A DNA stretch of 64,000 nt from Syngnathus acus. Its lineage: Eukaryota; Chordata; Actinopteri; Syngnathiformes; Syngnathidae. The notes under the pieces are model-generated. The model saw only the letters and a program-made list of their open reading frames with translations, had not been told where the DNA came from and did not search any database. The stretch lies in the NCBI RefSeq assembly GCF_901709675.1, contig NC_051088.1, forward strand, positions 8,768,193 through 8,832,192, in the 5' to 3' direction. Position numbers and translations under genes: made by a program. Below, in pieces: positions 38,691 to 49,394 of this stretch. The stretch's first letter is position 1. Each line of letters opens with the position of its first letter.

Positions 38691-39334
38691 GAAAAAGTAA
38701 GGTGAATGCAATAAAGATTGAAGAGGGGTTTAAAATTTTCAATTTAAATAATTAGTGCTAATAACTGTGTATAAAAATGTATGCTTTTAGTGGGGTATAT
38801 AGTTGAATTAATATGCCATTATTGTATTTATATTGAGTTATAATACTGAACACAGAAATATCATTATCATTTATTTGTATCTATAAATCACAATGCATGA
38901 TCATACTGGTAAATATAATGTAAAAGAAAAACACGGCTGATTTCCTGAGGGTTAGCAATCAACAATATACTTTTTTTTTTAAATGAAACAAGAAAATGTG
39001 AAAGCCAAGAATATTATTCAAAACAACTAAACAGTCAATAATGATACTGAACAATGTCTCTGTTGTAAACAAACAAACTATGATTTGACTGCTCTTTTTA
39101 AGTGATGATTTAATGTTATCGTGCTAAATTAATAAGGCTGATTCTGATTCTGGTTGTATTTCCTTAATTACAGTGACACATAACAGTAGTTGCACTAGAT
39201 GGAGTATAAATATTTTTAGAATATAAGTTTTGTAATGAATCTAAAATGCAGACACCAAGGGTTTTTCACCTTGGTGCCATTTTAATAAACTGACACTCAG
39301 ATTCACCATGGCGTATGAAATACAACAGATATGC

Positions 39335-42300
39335 TTACAAGCCACACTGGAGTGTGATCCAAGAGTCTGGCGTGTTGGAGTGAATGCTGAAAACTGGATA
39401 AACAGTCTCTTTAAATGCAACGTTGAACGTGTAGAGATGCTCTCTTTGGCCTTTAATGCTATGGAACGTCAAAGTGCCTTTCTCATAGTCCAGTCCCACT
39501 TCAATCTTCAGCGGCTGACTTGCCATTTCACGCAGGACTACAGTGGATGAGGACTTGCACGCCGTCAGTTTGCCGTTTTTCCACTGGAGCCGCCAGGACA
39601 CTGAGTTGTGACCCAGTCGGCTGTGGTCGCCGCGTCGGGGGATGCTCTTGTAACACAACCCTAGCGACCACATGCTGTCTGGGCCCACCTCCACCACCCA
39701 AATATGCTCGCCACTGGAAAAGCCCTCGTTGCACATGACCTGCGGGGCACTGGTGAAGCGCTCCTTCTTCTCAGTGAATGACTGCTTGGTTTCGCTGTAC
39801 TTGGCCGTGCGCAGATCGTTGCTCAGTTGCAGGCTAGGGTGGGCTGTGCTCGAGTTGAAGGTGAGCTCCAAAGGATTGAAGAGGAGGCAAAGGTACTCAG
39901 CAAGGCGGCTCATTTCGGCTCGGAAGGCCTCGGTCCTGAGGCCTGTCTGCAGTTGCTTGGTGGTAAGTGGAGCGTTTGCGGGGATGTTGCAGGAAATTGG
40001 GATTGTGGCAGCCATCCTTACCTTCTCGTCTATCATTATAAACCTAAAAAATAGGTAGAAAAATGCTTTATCAAATGTCCCTTGTTTCATCAGAAAAGTA
40101 TTTAAGTTGTGCAAACAGCCCAAGCTTGTCATGCAAACGTCTCGCAAGACTTGAACTCAAAGAGTTCCATTTGTAAAGGAATAGGGTTTTTTGTAATACA
40201 GCTTTTGTGCTTAAGTGTTTGAAAGTAAGTTAATTCAGTAAAAAATAATGTATAAAAATAGATTTACACAACTGTCAATGTTGTTAAAGTTTCTATGAGA
40301 CAGTCCCTTTAAAAATGAAACTGAATTGTATGTTGAATTACAATTTTGATCAATAATCCGATTCCACAATTTATCCATTCACTATGGCTTATGCTATACG
40401 AGGTCATAAAGTCATCCCAGGTGTCTCCATGTGAAAGGCAAACTACACCCTCGACTGGTTGCCAGTCAGTCAAGGGCTCAGACAAGCATTCATTCACACC
40501 GTCACTTAGTGGAAACTGAACCTATATTAGGTCAGGTGATGGTAGCTGTAAATATGTAAAATCATCAAATAAAAACATAATTATACTGGTTTATGAAGCT
40601 GCATGAATCCGTCATGTTGAGGGCCTCGGTTGCACTTTGTTGGGCATCCACTAGCAGCTTCTGTTGGTCCTCCAGCGAGCCCACGCCCACCTGCCAGCTG
40701 CTTCGACTCTGGCTTTGCTTCTCATCCAGGAGCGTCTGTAGTCTCTCGCGGTACCTGAGCACATCCCCCCCCAAATGAAGAAAAGTTGAGTACTAACCAG
40801 AGAACATAATGCCAGAATGTTCTTCGGTTCTAAACTTACAGAATTGCTATTCCTATAGTGATGTGTTTTTTTTTCTAAAAAGAGAAATCATACAGGATGT
40901 CATATTTTTGTGAAATGTCACAATCATACCAGAGCTTTTAATTGGTCCTAAAAATATACATCATCAAAAAACCAGTATCAATAAGTTATTTCTTTCCATG
41001 TGACTTGACTGGAGGCATCTTTACAGTGCTGACATGGCAGAAAATAGACATATTATCAGTGGAATGAAATGCAGACAAACGAGATAAGATTACAATGACT
41101 GTCAGGTATGCATTTTTATCGGTAACAGTGCCGAGTCTTGCTCTTCAAGTTTGAAGTCATAAGCAAATAGCTACTTGTGTGAGAAGTTCATCTGGATCCA
41201 GATACATTTTCAAAAGGTCTACTACTCGACTTACAAAAACATCCAGATGCTTCCATTTCGTGAAATCAATTGATGAAATTATTTTTTCAGTGTAGTGTAA
41301 TAATAATTGAAAAGTACTCAATGGGAAAATATATGACATGACATGATAGTTGTAATAACAAGTATGTCTAGCAATGCCCTCCAATAGTGGCCTGTACTGT
41401 CTTAAAATCAACGCGTGTGATCAAAGGTCTGAAACTTTGAAAAACAGGTTGTCTACATCCGTGCACTTGAGAAAGACCATGACTCAACAAGTAGACAGAT
41501 AACATTCATTTGACATGCAGGTCACAGGCCTATTACATTACGGATACTTGTCATCAGTTTTGTAACACGAGTCAAAATGATCCACAGCCTTTCCTTTCTT
41601 CTATGGCAAGGTTTCGTAAACTCCAAATTTTTAATTGTATCACAAAATATTGTAACATGAATGTACTGTACCCACTCACAATCTTGCTTTTTATGCAATG
41701 ATTCCCAACGCAATTGTATGCTGCTATAAGAGGTGTGTCATCGAGGATTATCCGATTTCATTCAATTCAGAAAATTGTCATACGTTCCTGACAAACACCG
41801 TCATGTGCAATTTATGCCATCGTTTGAAAGTTGCCTTCACCTACCAGAACAATAACTTTGTGTTCAGTTAAACAGGCCCAGTTTACACTAGGCAAATACA
41901 TTTTGAGTTAATTATTTCAGTATATTTTGTGGCATTTTTGTGTGGTGTGACATTTTGCGAAGACAAATTGTCCATACCAGCAACCCAGCATGAAAATAAA
42001 CCTGCAGCTTTAGCTTTCAATCCAAGTGTGTATGGCTTCTTTTTTTCCTAACTTGGCTAGAACAAAACCAGTTTTTTTTTTCTTGTTTACTTACCCTTCG
42101 ACCAGCCTAGCCATGACTTCTACCGTTGTGATGGCCTTGTTAACCAGTTTGTCTCCAATGGCTTGAGAATGATCCTGTTGCTCCTTGACGCGCTCTACCA
42201 GGAAGTCAGTCATCTGTAGCCTGTTGGAAACAACCTGCAAAGGCACATTTATTGCAGGTGTCAATCACAAATCACAATATACAGAGGTATGGCAGACTGA

Positions 42301-43464
42301 CTTGTGCGTGCTAGTCCCGTTACAAAAAATGGGGACAACAATCGGCTTCCACAAAGAGCACATCGGAACCAAATCGCACCACTAGTCCCTCATACATTAT
42401 TTTTGTTATATGTATACTGATAGTGTGACTGTCCAAACAAAGTATAAGCACTAGTGTTTTCCACATGTAGAAATCCACTCAGAAAATATAGTGTTCTTTT
42501 TCCAATCAGGGAATATTAATTCATTTAACTGACTGTTAGTCTAACACAGTGCACATTAAGTATAGATGAGGTCGTCATTCACTCACCTATGAGCAATTAA
42601 CTCTTCAGTGATATCATGTTTTTGGAGGAGAGCCAACATGGTAATTAGTATAGTGCCATGTTCTCATATATGTTTGTGTCCGGATTACCTTTGAATTGTA
42701 ATAAAGCCTCTTGAAGACTTGATCTATTATTAAAAAAAATATTTGTACATGTAAATTTTCCCTTTCACGTGCAGCTCAATGATAATGACCCAAGCAAGTG
42801 AAAATTTGGATGAAGTGGGTGAATAGGTGAAAGTAAGGATTATGTGAAAGTAAGGATTAAGTGGTTGAATAGGTAATTAAAATGCAAACATGGATTCTGA
42901 CTGACTATTAAAAGCAGTCTGTATTTTTGACCAACATTATTTATTACGAGTAATTCTTATTAAATGTGACAAATTCAAGAGACTTACCTTGCTGCGGACC
43001 TCGAGGGCATGCCTCATTTCGCTCTCAGCAATATTGAAGGTGAGAAGTTCATGGCCCTGGTGTAGCCCCTCCATGAAACACTTGGAACACAGCAAGGTCA
43101 CGTCGGTGGAGCAAAAGTACACAAGGGGAAAATGGTGGATGCTACACTCCTTTCCCGGATGGAATGCCTCGTCTGCAGGAGGCGCGGACGGTTGTCCTGT
43201 CCCCTGCAAGTTCTCCTTTTGATTGCCGGAATTTGATGCTAGGTAGCCAGTGATGATACTACTTAGTTTGAAGTTCTTCTGCATGGATTCGGGACCCGGA
43301 AACTCCAGGCGACACTCGGGGCATTTCAGCTTCGTATCGGTGTTGCTGAGGGTCTGCAACATGCACACTTGACAGTAGTTGTGTCCGCAGGGGAGAGCCA
43401 CAGGGTCTAAGTAGAGCTGAAGGCAAATGGGACAAGTGAGCTCCTCTCGCATGGTTGAACTCAT
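39335..43464 (-). CDS. TRIM-family E3 ubiquitin ligase (RING, B-box, coiled coil, PRY-SPRY)
   Basis: Four minus-strand exons join in frame: 42988-43464, 42095-42234, 40587-40754, 39335-40043 (1494 nt, 497 aa plus stop); all introns are GT-AG. Residues 11-51 are a C3HC4 RING (C11, C14, C26, H28, C31, C34, C48, C51). Residues 107-138 are a B-box with C107, H110, C118, C126, C129, H135, H138. Exons 2-3 (about 160-262) are the helical coiled-coil region. Exon 4 carries PRY-SPRY with WSLGLCYKSI, SWRLQWKNGKL, VGLDYEKGTLTFHS and YPVF. The start MSSTMREELTCPIC places the RING near the N-terminus, as usual. Such proteins ubiquitinate targets selected by SPRY, often in innate immunity. The layout recalls TRIM25/TRIM65-like fish TRIMs; the exact ortholog is uncertain. 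It lies 850 bp from the chchd6 start codon, on the same strand. Confidence 0.92.
40437..40505 (-). mobile_element. old V-SINE fragment in TRIM intron 3
   Basis: Short diverged match to the SINE 3' region ('ctacaccctcgactggttgc', 'attcattcacaccgtcactt'), between TRIM exons 3 and 4. No termini. Confidence 0.45.
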
Positions 43465-43555
43465 GGTGGAAGGTGATGATGAATAATTGCTGCTCTATCC
43501 TTGATTGCCTTTTAGAGCTTTTCAAAACTCATTGGTAATCTTCCCGATCCCACCA

Positions 43556-43611
43556 GCAGCAGCAGCAGCAGCAGCACCAGCAGCAGCAACAGCAGCAGCA
43601 ACAGACTATGT
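43556..43611. repeat. CAG/CAA trinucleotide repeat upstream of the TRIM start
   Basis: About 17 mostly CAG (GCA) triplets interrupted by CAC and CAA, 90-150 bp upstream of the TRIM start codon. On the TRIM strand it reads as CTG repeats, presumably in the promoter or 5' UTR. The plus-strand poly-Ala frame across it is not a gene. Confidence 0.9.
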
Positions 43612-44434
43612 TCTATGCTGCACGCAAGTCCAACAAGAAAATGTCGGTTGCCTTAATTTCTCCTTTGATAGGCAGTATGTGCACATGCGCACCAAGCAGA
43701 ACAACATTCCTTTCCAGAGCTACCGCACAATGAGGGTTGTTTGTGGTAAAAATATGCAACACAGATCAACACTTATTGTATTCTCTCAATCTGGATAAGC
43801 TGTAAATAGCCGCTAGTCTCCAGTTAGAGACTACATCACGTACACAAAATTATGTTTTTGCTGACTACTCTGTGGAATGAGCTTTTTTCTCTTATTTCTG
43901 TATTATTAGACAAATGCTTTTACACGAGCAAACGTTTACGCATTGCTTGGAATTGGGCTAACAGTAAATGTGGGAACCTGCTTTAGTGCACACAATTGAA
44001 TCACATGGACCGGATGACTCATGTTGCCGGTAAACAGAGGTCAGAGAAGCCCTTCTTGTTTTCACTGAGCAGTTGTATAAAAATCCGCCAGCAGTTACTG
44101 TCAGCTCACGTGTCAGTGGAAAAATCTCCTTATAAAAATAGAGAAGAATTAGCTCGATATGATAATGCTTTTTAAATAACTACGGGATCAAGGACATGAC
44201 CTTGAACAGGGTTCCAACTTGCAAGGCAATCATGAATGTCCAATGTGATTCCACAGATTTGTTTTAGTAAAAAATGAACTCTGATTGACTGCTCTGATTG
44301 ATTAAGATGACTAAAAAAAAAAAATACACATGGAATAATTACCGTAATTTTCGGACTATAAGTCGCACCGGAGTATAAGTCGCACCAGCCATAAAATGCC
44401 CAAAAAAGTGAAAAAAAACACGAGTGACGCGCGA

Positions 44435-44464
44435 CGTCGCGCTGCTGACGTCAGCAGCGCGACG
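44435..44464. promoter_or_regulatory. 30-bp perfect palindrome centred on a CRE (TGACGTCA)
   Basis: The left arm ends GCGCTGCTGACG and the right arm mirrors it exactly, giving a 30-bp perfect palindrome with the consensus cAMP-response element in the middle. A second CGCGACGTCGCG-like palindromic segment follows at about 44464-44475. CREB/ATF binding is inferred from the consensus only. Confidence 0.6.
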
Positions 44465-44540
44465 CGACGTCGCGGTCGCGCGTCAGCAGCGCGACGGTTG
44501 TTTACATAAAGGACAAAGATCGACTCGTCCAGCTTTCTTT

Positions 44541-44815
44541 CACTTTCGTGGATTGAAGTCGGGCGCCGGCGCTCGGCCGGGTGGCTGTCCAGGGACGGTG
44601 GATGGTGCTCGGACAATGCTTTTACGCACGCCCGGTCCTACTCTACCGAGCTGCCTTTCAGCTCCGTGGATGGAAGTCGAGGGCCGGCGCTCAGCCGGGT
44701 GGCTGTCCGAGGACGGTGCATGGAGCTCGGTCATGGCTTCTACGCACGCCCGGTCCTATCGTATGGAGCTCTCGTCCCCTTTCGTGGCTGGACGTCCACG
44801 CCGCCACACGCCTGT
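44541..44815. repeat. 118-bp GC-rich tandem repeat, two full units plus a partial
   Basis: The marker 'cgtggat-gaagtcg' starts at about 44548 and 44666, and a third variant 'cgtggctggacgtcc' at 44784: exactly 118 bp apart each time. Units contain 'ggtggctgtcc' and 'acgcacgcccggtccta'. Several overlapping open frames here are artefacts of the GC-rich array. Confidence 0.85.
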
Positions 44816-45380
44816 AAGTTTGTTTTGTTAAATAAAGAGCCGTTTACCAAACCCACGTCTTTCCTTGAACTTTGTTAACGCTACAATATAGTTATATAGT
44901 AAATCTGTGGAATAACGACGAGGCTGGCGTCACGGCGCACGCGCGGCGATGTTGACAAAGGACGAGGAATTTGATCGATGGATTTAATGATTTAGAGTGC
45001 ACAGATGGTTTGATAACATTATTGCTTATATAATAGTTATTTGATATATAATTTATATATCGTTATATGGGCCTGTGGAATATTTTTAAGTGCAAAAGCC
45101 GTCAGCGGCGCGCACGCATTGTTGACAAAGGACGATTGATGGATTTAATGAATTGGAGTGACGCAGATGGTTTCGCGCTGCTGTCGTCACTTGAAATTCA
45201 AATTACAGTAATCCCTTGCTACATTGCGGTTCGTTTATCGCGGTTTCATTTTTTTTTTTTTGAAATTTTTTTTTTGAAATTTTTTGAAAAAAAAAACCAC
45301 ATATAAGTCGCTCCTGAGTATAAGTCGCCCCCCCACCCAAACTATGAAAAAAACCGCGACTTATAGTCCGAAAATTACGG

Positions 45381-46437
45381 TAATATCTGAATATTAAACA
45401 AGCGGACAAAAACAATGCATCCTCCTTATTCCTGAGGTATGTCCTGAAGGAACTACTATGGGAGGAACTTCCGGTAGCAGACTTCCGGTCAAATGCTCCC
45501 ATTGGTTACAATAAATTTCGCTTCAGAAGCAATGTTTAGGAACTGTATTTTAGCCATAATTGCATTAAAAAATGTCTTGCACGCCTCGGTAGCTTGTTGC
45601 GCTGCTGGCGGTTGTACTAACAGGCGGAAGAAGTTGAACCAACTGACGGACTTTCCCAGCTTCTACCAGAGAATGAGGAACACAGACAAATTAGTCTGAG
45701 ATTTGTTTGAAAAGACCACCTCATCGTTGTGCATAGAACAAGCACGTCGCAACATTCGCATTGAACTTAGTACTAATGTGCTCGCATTACATCATCGGAG
45801 AAGACTCACTGGGTGAGTCCTACAATAACATTGGATATTGTTGAAATGTGGAGGCTTTAGTATTTGTTAACCACTGAAATTATTAAAAGGATTCATTGAG
45901 CGACATGAAGCTTGTTTACAACCAGATACATCTGCCACATACTTTATTACTGAGCAGATATTGATGCAGTTCCAAACGTTTTCAAATTTCTCACGTATGT
46001 ACCGACAGACTTGGAATGTAGTAAGACAGGATCGCAACTTTTTGCCAGTCACTTTTTTTATCATCCTCCTACCGCTCTAGATTAGCAGGAAGCAAGATTG
46101 AAATGCTTTCGTTTATAAACTACAACAACTGACGTCCCCATATTGTTCAATTCTGTCATTGTCAATAGAAAGTGGAATTTCACCAACAGTTCCCATAGAA
46201 CTAAAAGTCCGGTTTCGCCATACTGGAACTGCCTCCTACATTTCATGGTACGTAAACACATGGTGAATATAGAGCAGAGATTGGCAAAGTGACAATGTTA
46301 ATATTTGTGTACTGTTGCCAACCAAAGTGCACCTTATCTTCTTTTATAATATTTCACAAGATTGGAGGATTACTCTTTGCACAATCTCCCTAAGCCATCC
46401 AGCAACCTGGGTCATGTCCTTTGCACTCTCCTCTTTA
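45381..46437. other. non-coding, no gene seen
   Basis: No conserved protein segment, RNA gene or clear repeat. The short frame at 45493-45699 carries a cysteine-containing segment but no recognisable domain. Confidence 0.4.
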
Positions 46438-46785
46438 TGTCACGACGGGGTGGAGGAATGGAGCGAGGACGACCAAATGCAGCTTGGACCAGGGTTTATT
46501 GCCGAAAACTCAAAATACAAACCCGGCAAACTGACGTGACTAAACAAAACCAAAAGGACTGACCGCCAAAGCGTGAAACAAAAGACAGGAACAAAACAAA
46601 CCGCGTGACAGTGAGACATGCATGGTCCGCACATCTCGTGCAATGCTCCGACGGCGAGTGACACGCAAACAGAACTTAAATAAGACACAGGTAACGAGAG
46701 GCAGGTGCGTGTGATTACACAAATCAAGGGCACACAGGAAGGGAGGGGCAAGCAAAACAGACAGAACTGGGGACGAGACATGACA
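46438..46785 (-). repeat. 3' long terminal repeat
   Basis: The 348-bp LTR is nearly identical to the copy at 47470-47820; differences are scattered substitutions and a small indel. It begins 'tgtcacgacggggtgg' and ends 'gacgagacatgaca' on the plus strand. An AATAAA on the minus strand lies at 46495-46500. Confidence 0.88.
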
Positions 46786-46939
46786 GAACCCCCCCCACAA
46801 GGGACGGCTCCCGACGTCCCAAAAACAACCCCCCACGGCGGCACGCGGGGGGGCGGGGGGGCAGCGCACTAGTCCAAATGGCCCTACTGGTTCTCGAAGT
46901 GGTTCGAACGGCGCACGGCGGCGACTGGGGAACAGTACT

Positions 46940-47130
46940 GCACTCTGGCGGAAACTCGGGGAGACAGAACCGCACTCGGGCGGAAACTCGGGGATACAAA
47001 ACCGCACTCGGGCGGAAACTCGGGGATAAAAAAACCGCACTCGGGCGGAAACTCGGGGATACAGAACCGCACTCGGGCGGAAACTCGGGGATACAGAACC
47101 GCACTCGGGCGGAAACTCGGGGATCGGGAC
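46940..47130. repeat. 32-bp tandem array inside the LTR element
   Basis: About six units carrying 'cactcgggcggaaactcggg' repeat every 32-33 bp. The period is not a multiple of three, so any reading frame drifts between units. Confidence 0.88.
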
Positions 47131-47159
47131 CGTGCTCGGCAGAAACTTGTAAAGTCAGG

Positions 47160-47420
47160 GCCGCGATCAGCGGCAGTGGAGTCCGATCACGCTGGAACCT
47201 GCTCGGACGATGGACGAGGATCGGGCGTCGCTGGAGCGAAGTCCGATGGCGCCGGAACCTTCTCGGACGATGGACGTGGATCGGGAGTCGCTGGAGCGAA
47301 GTCCGATGGCGCCGGAACCTTCTCGGACGATAGACGTGGATCGGGCGTCGCTGGAGCGAAGTCCGATGGCGCCGGAACCGTCACGGACGATGGAGGTCGA
47401 TCGGGCGTCGCGGACGGGAG
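47160..47420. repeat. 60-bp tandem array inside the LTR element, open in frame
   Basis: Four units, exactly 60 bp apart, with 'tcgggcgtcgctggagcgaa' landmarks at 47221, 47281, 47341 and 47401. Because 60 is a multiple of three, the array stays open as 20-residue repeats on the element's sense (minus) strand (repeat core STSIVREGSGAIGLRSSD) and also on plus. Whether a protein is made is unknown. Confidence 0.88.
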
Positions 47421-47469
47421 CTGATGGCGGAGGGTCCAAGCGCTGGTCGCTGTGTTGGTCGGAGCATTC

Positions 47470-47820
47470 TGTCAGGCTTCGGGGTGGAGGAACGGAGCGA
47501 GGGCGACCAAATGCAGCTTGGACCAGGGTTTATTGCACAAAACTCAAAATTCAAACCCGGCAAACTGACGTGACTAAACAAAACCAAAAGGACTGACCGC
47601 CAAAGCGTGAAACAAAAGACAGGAACAAAACAAACCGCGTGACAGTGAGACATGCATGGTCCGCACATCTCGTGCAATGCTCCGACGGCGAGTGACACGC
47701 AAACAGAACTTAAATAAGACACAGGTAACGAGAGGCAGGTGCGTGTGATTACACAAATCAAGGGCACACAGGAAGGGAGGGGCAAGCACACAGACACAGA
47801 ACTGGGGACGAGACATGACA
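47470..47820 (-). repeat. 5' long terminal repeat
   Basis: The 351-bp LTR begins 'tgtcaggcttcggggtgg' and ends 'gacgagacatgaca' on the plus strand, followed at once by the CTTTA target duplication. It is the 5' LTR if the element is read on the minus strand. Confidence 0.88.
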
Positions 47821-48188
47821 CTTTAGCCCATGCCACAGCTTTTTTGCCACAGGGTTTGAGGTCTGGGAAATGAGAGGCGCTTGATTCTGTGTCTGGTCAA
47901 CAATGTCTACATTTTTCAGAATTAGAGAATGATCATAGAATAAAATTTGTATTTATTTTAAGGGTTTAAAAAAAAACACATCTTAACCTGGGATACCAGT
48001 AATGATGTGGGGCACTGGGCTTTGACACCATCTTGTGGGATCTTACAATATTGTGTAGAAAGAGTACCAAAAAAACAGTTTATTCTTCAGAGAATACTTA
48101 TTTATTAGTTTGTGAATAGTGTCCCTTTAATAGGTGGGGTTATAATTGTTTTCATGCATCTACAGACTAGTTCCAGACGAGGGCTTCA

Positions 48189-48525
48189 TCCATCCATCCA
48201 TCCATCCATCCATTTTCTATACCGCTTGTCCCCACGGGGGTCGCGGACGTGTTGGAGCCTATCTCAGCAGTCATCGGGCAGTAGGCGGGTTGCCAGCCGA
48301 TCGCAGGGCACACAGAGACAAAAAACCATCTGCACTCGCACTCACACCTAGGGGCAATTTGGAGTGCTCAATCGGCCTACCCAGCATGTTTTTGGGATGT
48401 GTACCCGGAGAAAACCCACACGGGCACGGGGAGAACATGCAAACGCCACACAGGGAGGGTCAGAGGTGGAATCGAACCGCCACCCTCCTAACTGTGAGGG
48501 GGACGTGCTAACCAGTGCACCACTA
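48189..48525 (-). mobile_element. V-SINE, near full length
   Basis: Minus-strand SINE with tRNA-like head, B-box-like GGTTCGATTCC, central block with a small deletion, 3' block and (ATGG)n tail of about six units (48189-48213). A target duplication GGCTTCA flanks it (48182-48188 and 48526-48532). Confidence 0.88.
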
Positions 48526-49110
48526 GGCTTCAATCAGACAAAATTATTTTAAATTTTACAAGGAACAAAGTCCTGTGACATGAGGACAGTTGAGCCATAT
48601 GCTCCTAGTTTTAGACCAGTTGGAGAAAACTTAATTCAGCCTATGACTTTTTGTCGGACACAATTTGTTTATCTCTAACTGTCCTTTGAAATACTAGGTC
48701 AGGTATTGCCAACTAATAAACGACAACAAACAACAACAGACTAAAGTGCAGTACATAAATCTAAAAGCAGATCATCCTGAACTGGCTGTTCTGTGCTCCT
48801 ATGTGGCCAAACAGTAAACCGGCACACAAACTTCCAACACTCCTCTGAAGCCAGGAATAAAACATTCATTAAAAGTGTATGCCACCTTCTAAAATTCAAC
48901 ATCAGTGGAAATATTACATAGCATACTGTGATTTATTTATAGGTGCCTACAGGTAGGCCATCTTCCCATGCAACACAATGACTAGGCACTGTGACGGATG
49001 CTCACCTAAAAAAAAAAAGTTTGAATCACACTTTCTATTTTCCAGTTTTTTTTTTTTTTTCTTTTTCTGTAAAATACTTTTAAAGGAGCTGTAAAACAGT
49101 TTGTATACTG

Positions 49111-49392
49111 ATTTCCATCCATTCATCAATTCTATGGACTGATTTTCCTCACAAGGGTTGCGGGTATGCTGGAGCCTGTCCCAGCTGACATCCTGAACAG
49201 GTCACCAGCCAATCACAGGGCACATAGACGAACATCCATTTGCACTCACAAGTGCACCTACCGGCAATTTGAAGTGGTCAATCGGCCTACCATGCATGTT
49301 TTCAGAATGTGGGAGGAAACCCCAGTATTTGGAGGAAATCCGTGCAGGCACGGGGAGAATATGCAAGCTCCACACATGAAGGAGCCGGAATA
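49111..49392 (-). mobile_element. diverged V-SINE, head truncated
   Basis: The minus-strand SINE retains the tail, the 3' block ('ggtatgctggagcctgtccc' on plus), the spacer and part of the central block, but the tRNA-like head is lost where it meets the element at 49395. Many substitutions mark it as older than the copies at 36019 and 48189. Confidence 0.75.
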
Positions 49393-49394
49393 TA

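Larger units (their letters stand above)
44342..45380. mobile_element. 1-kb composite MITE, TAAGTCGC family, with GC-rich core
   Basis: The arms match the 170-bp MITE at 18965-19134: left CCGTAATTTTCGGACTATAA, right its complement, flanked by TA (44340-44341 and 45381-45382). The interior holds four parts in order: a GC-rich palindrome centred on TGACGTCA (44435-44464), three 118-bp tandem units (about 44541-44815), an AATAAA site near 44831, and two AT-rich units of about 170-180 bp containing 'gatggatttaatgattt'-type text. The last are related to 49400-49800. There is no intact transposase. It could be a non-autonomous element that captured promoter-like sequence. Confidence 0.8.
46438..47820 (-). 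mobile_element. compact non-autonomous LTR retrotransposon (1.38 kb)
   Basis: Two direct repeats of 348 and 351 bp (46438-46785 and 47470-47820), each with TG...CA ends, flank a 684-bp interior. The 5-bp target duplication CTTTA precedes the first and follows the second. On the minus strand an AATAAA lies in each LTR, and a purine-rich tract (GTGGGGGGGGTTC) sits just before the 3' LTR, so the element is transcribed on the minus strand. The interior has no protease, reverse transcriptase or integrase. It keeps what may be a gag-start relic (a TTGGACCC where related elements have ATGGACCC) followed by 60-bp and 32-bp tandem arrays. No clear primer-binding site is visible. It must have been mobilised in trans, probably by a Gypsy-type element. 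Confidence 0.88.

Noticed and set aside
39335-40147. A single-exon 270-residue SPRY protein
   Set aside because: The first 35 residues come from intron sequence. An acceptor at 40044-40045 joins the SPRY segment in phase to upstream RING/B-box and coiled-coil exons.
44424-44831. GC-rich open frame of 135 codons
   Set aside because: It runs through the 118-bp tandem units of the composite MITE; open overlapping frames on both strands are a composition effect.
46440-47836. Cluster of 80-166 codon open frames on both strands
   Set aside because: They read through LTRs and internal tandem arrays of the LTR element; no gag, protease, reverse transcriptase or integrase motif is present.
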